Shown here piece by piece: positions 14,978 to 16,498 of a stretch of DNA of 16,498 nucleotides; the stretch's first letter is position 1, and each line of letters starts with the position of its first letter. The position numbers and the translations under genes are program-made. The stretch comes from an uncultured Collinsella sp. (GTDB lineage: Bacteria; Actinomycetota; Coriobacteriia; Coriobacteriales; Coriobacteriaceae), in the NCBI GenBank assembly GCA_900545165.1, contig UQYA01000040.1:1-16498 (forward strand), in the 5' to 3' direction. The notes under the pieces are model-generated. The model was given only the letters and a program-made list of their open reading frames with translations. It had not been told where the DNA came from and searched no databases.

Positions 14978-15165
14978 ACGTATTACATCATCTGTAACGG
15001 TTGGTAACACTTCAATTGTCGCAAATAGGAGCTCAGGTCGTGCGTTTGCCGTGCGCTGATGGCTGCGAGGGACGAGAAACCCCATATAACGTGTACACTA
15101 TGAAAGCAATTTTCGTTTATTCGCGCGGGCGGGCACCGGCTCCCCGCCAACAAGAGGGGGATACC

Positions 15166-16498
15166 ATGGATCAAAAGGCTTCCGCAAAGGTCCTCGTACT
15201 CGACTTTGGTGCGCAGTACGGTCAGCTCATTGCCCGTCGCGTCCGCGACCTCAACGTGTATTCCGAGATTGTCCCCTGTGACATCTCGGCCGACGAGATT
15301 CGCGAGATGAACGCCTCTGCGCTCATCCTTTCTGGCGGTCCGGCTTCCGTGTATGCCGAGGACGCTCCGTCTATCGATCCCGCCATCTTTGACCTGGGCC
15401 TTCCCGTCCTGGGCTTCTGCTACGGCCATCAGATCACGGCCGTGACGCTCGGCGGCAAGGTCGGCCACTCCGAGGTGGGCGAGTACGGCCGCGCCACCAT
15501 CACGCGCACGGCTGGCGCAAAGCTCTTTAACTCCACGCCCATGGAGCAGACCGTGTGGATGAGCCACCGCGACGCCGTGTCCGAGGTGCCCGAGGGCTTT
15601 ACCGTTACCGCCAGCACCGACGTGTGCCCGGTTGCCGCCATGGAGTGCGTTGAGCGCAAGATCTACACCACGCAGTTCCATCCCGAGGTCAAGCACTCCG
15701 AGTACGGTCAGCAGCTGCTGAGCAACTTCCTGTTTGAGATCTGCGGCCTGGAGCCCAACTGGAGCATGGACAACCTGGTCGAGACCATGACGGCCGAGTT
15801 CCGCGGGAAGGTCGGCAACGACCGTGTGATTCTAGCCCTGTCCGGCGGCGTCGACTCCTCCGTCGTGGCTGCGCTGGGCGCCCGCGCCGTAGGCAAGCAG
15901 ATGACCTGCGTGTTCATCAACCACGGCCTGCTGCGCAAGGGCGAGCCCGAGCAGGTGGAGGAGGTCTTCACCAAGCAGTTTGACGTCGACTTTATCCACG
16001 TTCACGCCGAGGACCGCTATGCCGAGCTTCTGGCTGGTGTGACCGAGCCCGAGGAGAAGCGCCGCATTATCGGTACGCAGTTCTGGAAAGAGTTCTTCGC
16101 CGTGGCGCAGCAGCTCGAGACCGATGGCAAGCCGGTCAAGTACCTGGCTCAGGGCACCATCTACCCCGACATCATCGAGTCCGGCGCTCGCAAGACGGGC
16201 GGCAAGACGGCCACCATCAAGAGCCATCACAACCTGATCCCGTTCCCCGAGGGCGTGCACTTCGACCTCATTGAGCCGCTCGACCACTTCTTTAAGGACG
16301 AGGTCCGTGCACTTGGTCTGGCGCTTGGCCTGCCGGGTCACATCGTGTTCCGTCAGCCTTTCCCGGGCCCGGGTCTGGCCATCCGCATCATCGGCGCGGT
16401 CGACAAGGAGAAGATCGAGATCCTCAAGAACGCCGACGCCATCGTGCGCGAGGAGCTCGACGCTTACAACCAGCGTCTGTTTGAGCAGACCGGCGAGC
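15166..16498 (+). CDS. guaA: GMP synthase (glutamine-hydrolysing), 3' end missing
   Basis: Converts XMP to GMP with ATP and glutamine, the last step of guanine nucleotide synthesis. The 444 codons present cover the class I glutaminase domain (VLVLDFGAQYGQLI, nucleophile C85 in GFCYGHQ, H172 and E174 in FHPEV) and the ATP-pyrophosphatase domain (SGGVDSS at 226-232, GTIYPDIIESG, FRQPFPGPGLAIRI). About 75 C-terminal residues of the dimerisation domain lie beyond the window. The start ATG at 15166 follows AAGAGGGGG. The leader has a GGCGGG/CCCGCC hairpin (15128-15148) close to the ribosome site; TACACT at 15094-15099 is a possible -10 without a clear -35. I see no purine riboswitch core. Confidence 0.96.
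   Translation, partial: MDQKASAKVLVLDFGAQYGQLIARRVRDLNVYSEIVPCDISADEIREMNASALILSGGPASVYAEDAPSIDPAIFDLGLPVLGFCYGHQITAVTLGGKVGHSEVGEYGRATITRTAGAKLFNSTPMEQTVWMSHRDAVSEVPEGFTVTASTDVCPVAAMECVERKIYTTQFHPEVKHSEYGQQLLSNFLFEICGLEPNWSMDNLVETMTAEFRGKVGNDRVILALSGGVDSSVVAALGARAVGKQMTCVFINHGLLRKGEPEQVEEVFTKQFDVDFIHVHAEDRYAELLAGVTEPEEKRRIIGTQFWKEFFAVAQQLETDGKPVKYLAQGTIYPDIIESGARKTGGKTATIKSHHNLIPFPEGVHFDLIEPLDHFFKDEVRALGLALGLPGHIVFRQPFPGPGLAIRIIGAVDKEKIEILKNADAIVREELDAYNQRLFEQTGE

Noticed and set aside
15009..15165. Purine riboswitch before guaA
   Set aside because: The conserved purine aptamer core cannot be found; only a short GC hairpin is present.

Overview
The window is high-GC bacterial DNA with dense genes on both strands and strong Shine-Dalgarno sites. 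The gene set (type III glutamine synthetase, a MurT/GatD pair for lipid II amidation, YchF with the actinobacterial NYPFATI motif, a single tRNA-Glu) and codon style suggest an actinobacterium of the class Coriobacteriia, probably a gut Collinsella-like species. The genus is inferred from the general look of the proteins; no search was run.

Layout. (1) 26-2176: glnN (GSIII) with a strong terminator. (2) 2177-2825: a gene-poor stretch holding a 233-bp MITE-like element with 41-bp terminal inverted repeats, two ~101-bp direct repeats made of tRNA 3'-end pieces plus a terminator, and tRNA-Glu(TTC) on the minus strand. (3) 2881-7268, minus strand: an apparent three-gene operon of two paralogous helical-repeat proteins of unknown function, then a single-chain MurT-GatD fusion ending at a terminator built from a small dispersed hairpin. 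(4) 7269-10178, plus: a 500-bp gene-free stretch ending in a structured leader, an iron-containing alcohol dehydrogenase, a second copy of the small hairpin, and a glycerol-dehydrogenase gene split in two by a one-base frameshift. (5) 10330-13169, plus: a four-cluster Fe-S protein, the ATPase YchF and a small DUF1648-type membrane protein. (6) 13179-13863: a divergent pair, an unknown 129-aa protein and a small XRE regulator, around a perfect 24-bp palindrome. (7) 13885-16498: cytosolic L-asparaginase (minus) and, divergently, guaA (plus), cut by the window end.

How the genes relate. Several enzymes handle amide nitrogen: GSIII makes glutamine, MurT-GatD and GuaA spend it, and AnsA releases ammonia from asparagine. 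They are not one operon, so this is a theme and not proof of a pathway island. The least ordinary items are the MurT-GatD fusion with its two unknown operon partners, the MITE-like element, the tRNA-derived duplications, the two hairpins whose arms differ but stay paired, the domain-boundary split of gldA, and the XRE/palindrome module.
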